Below are positions 6,134-6,478 of a stretch of DNA of 6,478 nucleotides, in pieces. The notes under the pieces are model-generated. The model was not told the origin of the DNA, ran no database searches, and saw nothing but the letters and a program-made list of their open reading frames with translations. Each line of letters begins with the position of its first letter. Positions within the stretch are counted from its first letter, which is position 1. The stretch is from NCBI GenBank assembly GCA_038229715.1, contig JBBROD010000127.1, positions 1 through 6,478 of the forward strand. The letters run 5' to 3'. The DNA is from JANMES01 sp038229715 (lineage in GTDB: Bacteria; Planctomycetota; Phycisphaerae; Tepidisphaerales; Tepidisphaeraceae). The translations under genes and the position numbers were made by a program.

Positions 6134-6346
6134 ATGCGGGCTATCCAAGTGCTACTGACCGAAGCACGAACCCGGTCAGCGGGCCGTCTGCGGGGCGAAC
6201 AAGCTTTTCTTGATCGGATCGCAGCGCTGGCGGAGGCGACGCTCATGGGTCATGCGAAGGAGCCGGAAAAACTTCTCGTATTTCAGCGTTACGTCGGGAC
6301 GCTCGAACGATCGATCAGCACCAAATTGGCACAGTTTAACCGATAG
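6134..6346 (+). CDS. Short hypothetical ORF, possibly a gene remnant
   Basis: This 70-residue ORF is not securely recognised. It is Ala/Leu/Arg/Glu-rich and looks largely helical. The stretch ending RYVGTLERSISTKLAQF faintly resembles the C-terminal RYE-x2-L-ERS-type motif of small hypothetical proteins common in Planctomycetota and Acidobacteriota, which is a memory-based similarity only. The frame is open upstream to an ATG at 6020, but that extension overlaps the leader of the divergent esterase gene and has odd composition. The ATG at 6134 lacks a good Shine-Dalgarno. It may be the 3' end of a decayed longer gene, or a chance frame. Confidence 0.3.
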   Translation: MRAIQVLLTEARTRSAGRLRGEQAFLDRIAALAEATLMGHAKEPEKLLVFQRYVGTLERSISTKLAQFNR

Positions 6347-6370
6347 GATTCTTGGGTTCGTTTGGCGCGG

Positions 6371-6478
6371 TTATCGTGGTGACGATTCACCCATCTTAAT
6401 TAAAATCAGTTCGCTCAAGGCGAATTTAGAAATGTCGTCCGGAAAATCGATCTTCAGACGTCGGGCAAATTGCTTCTG
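6371..6478 (-). CDS. Possible C-terminal end of a gene cut by the window edge
   Basis: On the - strand one frame runs from the right edge for 35 codons to a TAA at 6371-6373, while the other two - frames close within about 25 and 50 nt. The peptide has a mixed, protein-like composition (for example FARRLKIDFPDDISKFALSE) and ends GESSPR. No family is recognised. The open length is short enough to occur by chance, so this is a tentative call. It would be convergent with the ORF at 6134-6346. Confidence 0.35.
   Translation of the reverse strand, partial: QKQFARRLKIDFPDDISKFALSELILIKMGESSPR

Overview
The window is dominated by one four-gene operon on the + strand (405-5055). It encodes a MacAB/DevBCA-like ABC exporter with two separate FtsX/MacB-type permeases, a HlyD/MacA-type periplasmic adaptor and a stand-alone LolD/MacB-type ATPase. 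A secreted SGNH-fold esterase of the rhamnogalacturonan acetylesterase type lies convergently on the - strand (5268-6014). The right end holds two weak candidates: a short + strand ORF (6134-6346) and the C-terminal end of a possible - strand gene (6371-6478). No rRNA, tRNA, transposase, CRISPR array or integrase is visible.

Organism: the DNA is fairly GC-rich in coding regions and the proteins fit a Gram-negative envelope (periplasmic adaptor with a TolC-docking motif, Sec signal peptide). GTG starts, weak or absent Shine-Dalgarno sequences on several genes, a pectin-side-chain esterase and abundant palindromic intergenic repeats together suggest a soil or plant-matter degrader, most likely a planctomycete (Phycisphaerae-like). 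This is an inference from style, not proof.

Layout: 1-404 is non-coding and contains a long hairpin repeat (190-272) and a short tandem duplication. Permease 1 (405-1565) and permease 2 (1570-2763) are 4 nt apart. A structured 124-nt gap precedes the adaptor (2888-4237). A 104-nt gap carrying a bipartite palindrome (4270-4331) that ends exactly at the ribosome binding site precedes the ATPase (4342-5055). The convergent gap 5056-5267 contains a degenerate second copy of the 190-272 hairpin family (5068-5150), followed on the - strand by a T-rich tract.

How the genes work together: two ATPase copies would energise a heterodimer of the two permeases. The adaptor would connect their periplasmic domains to an outer-membrane TolC-family channel, which is not encoded here. 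The substrate cannot be read from the sequence. The esterase is on the other strand and is probably functionally independent. This transporter belongs to a known type; the less ordinary content is in the palindromes between and around the genes, the cysteine-rich periplasmic domain of permease 1, and the gene order with adaptor and ATPase last.
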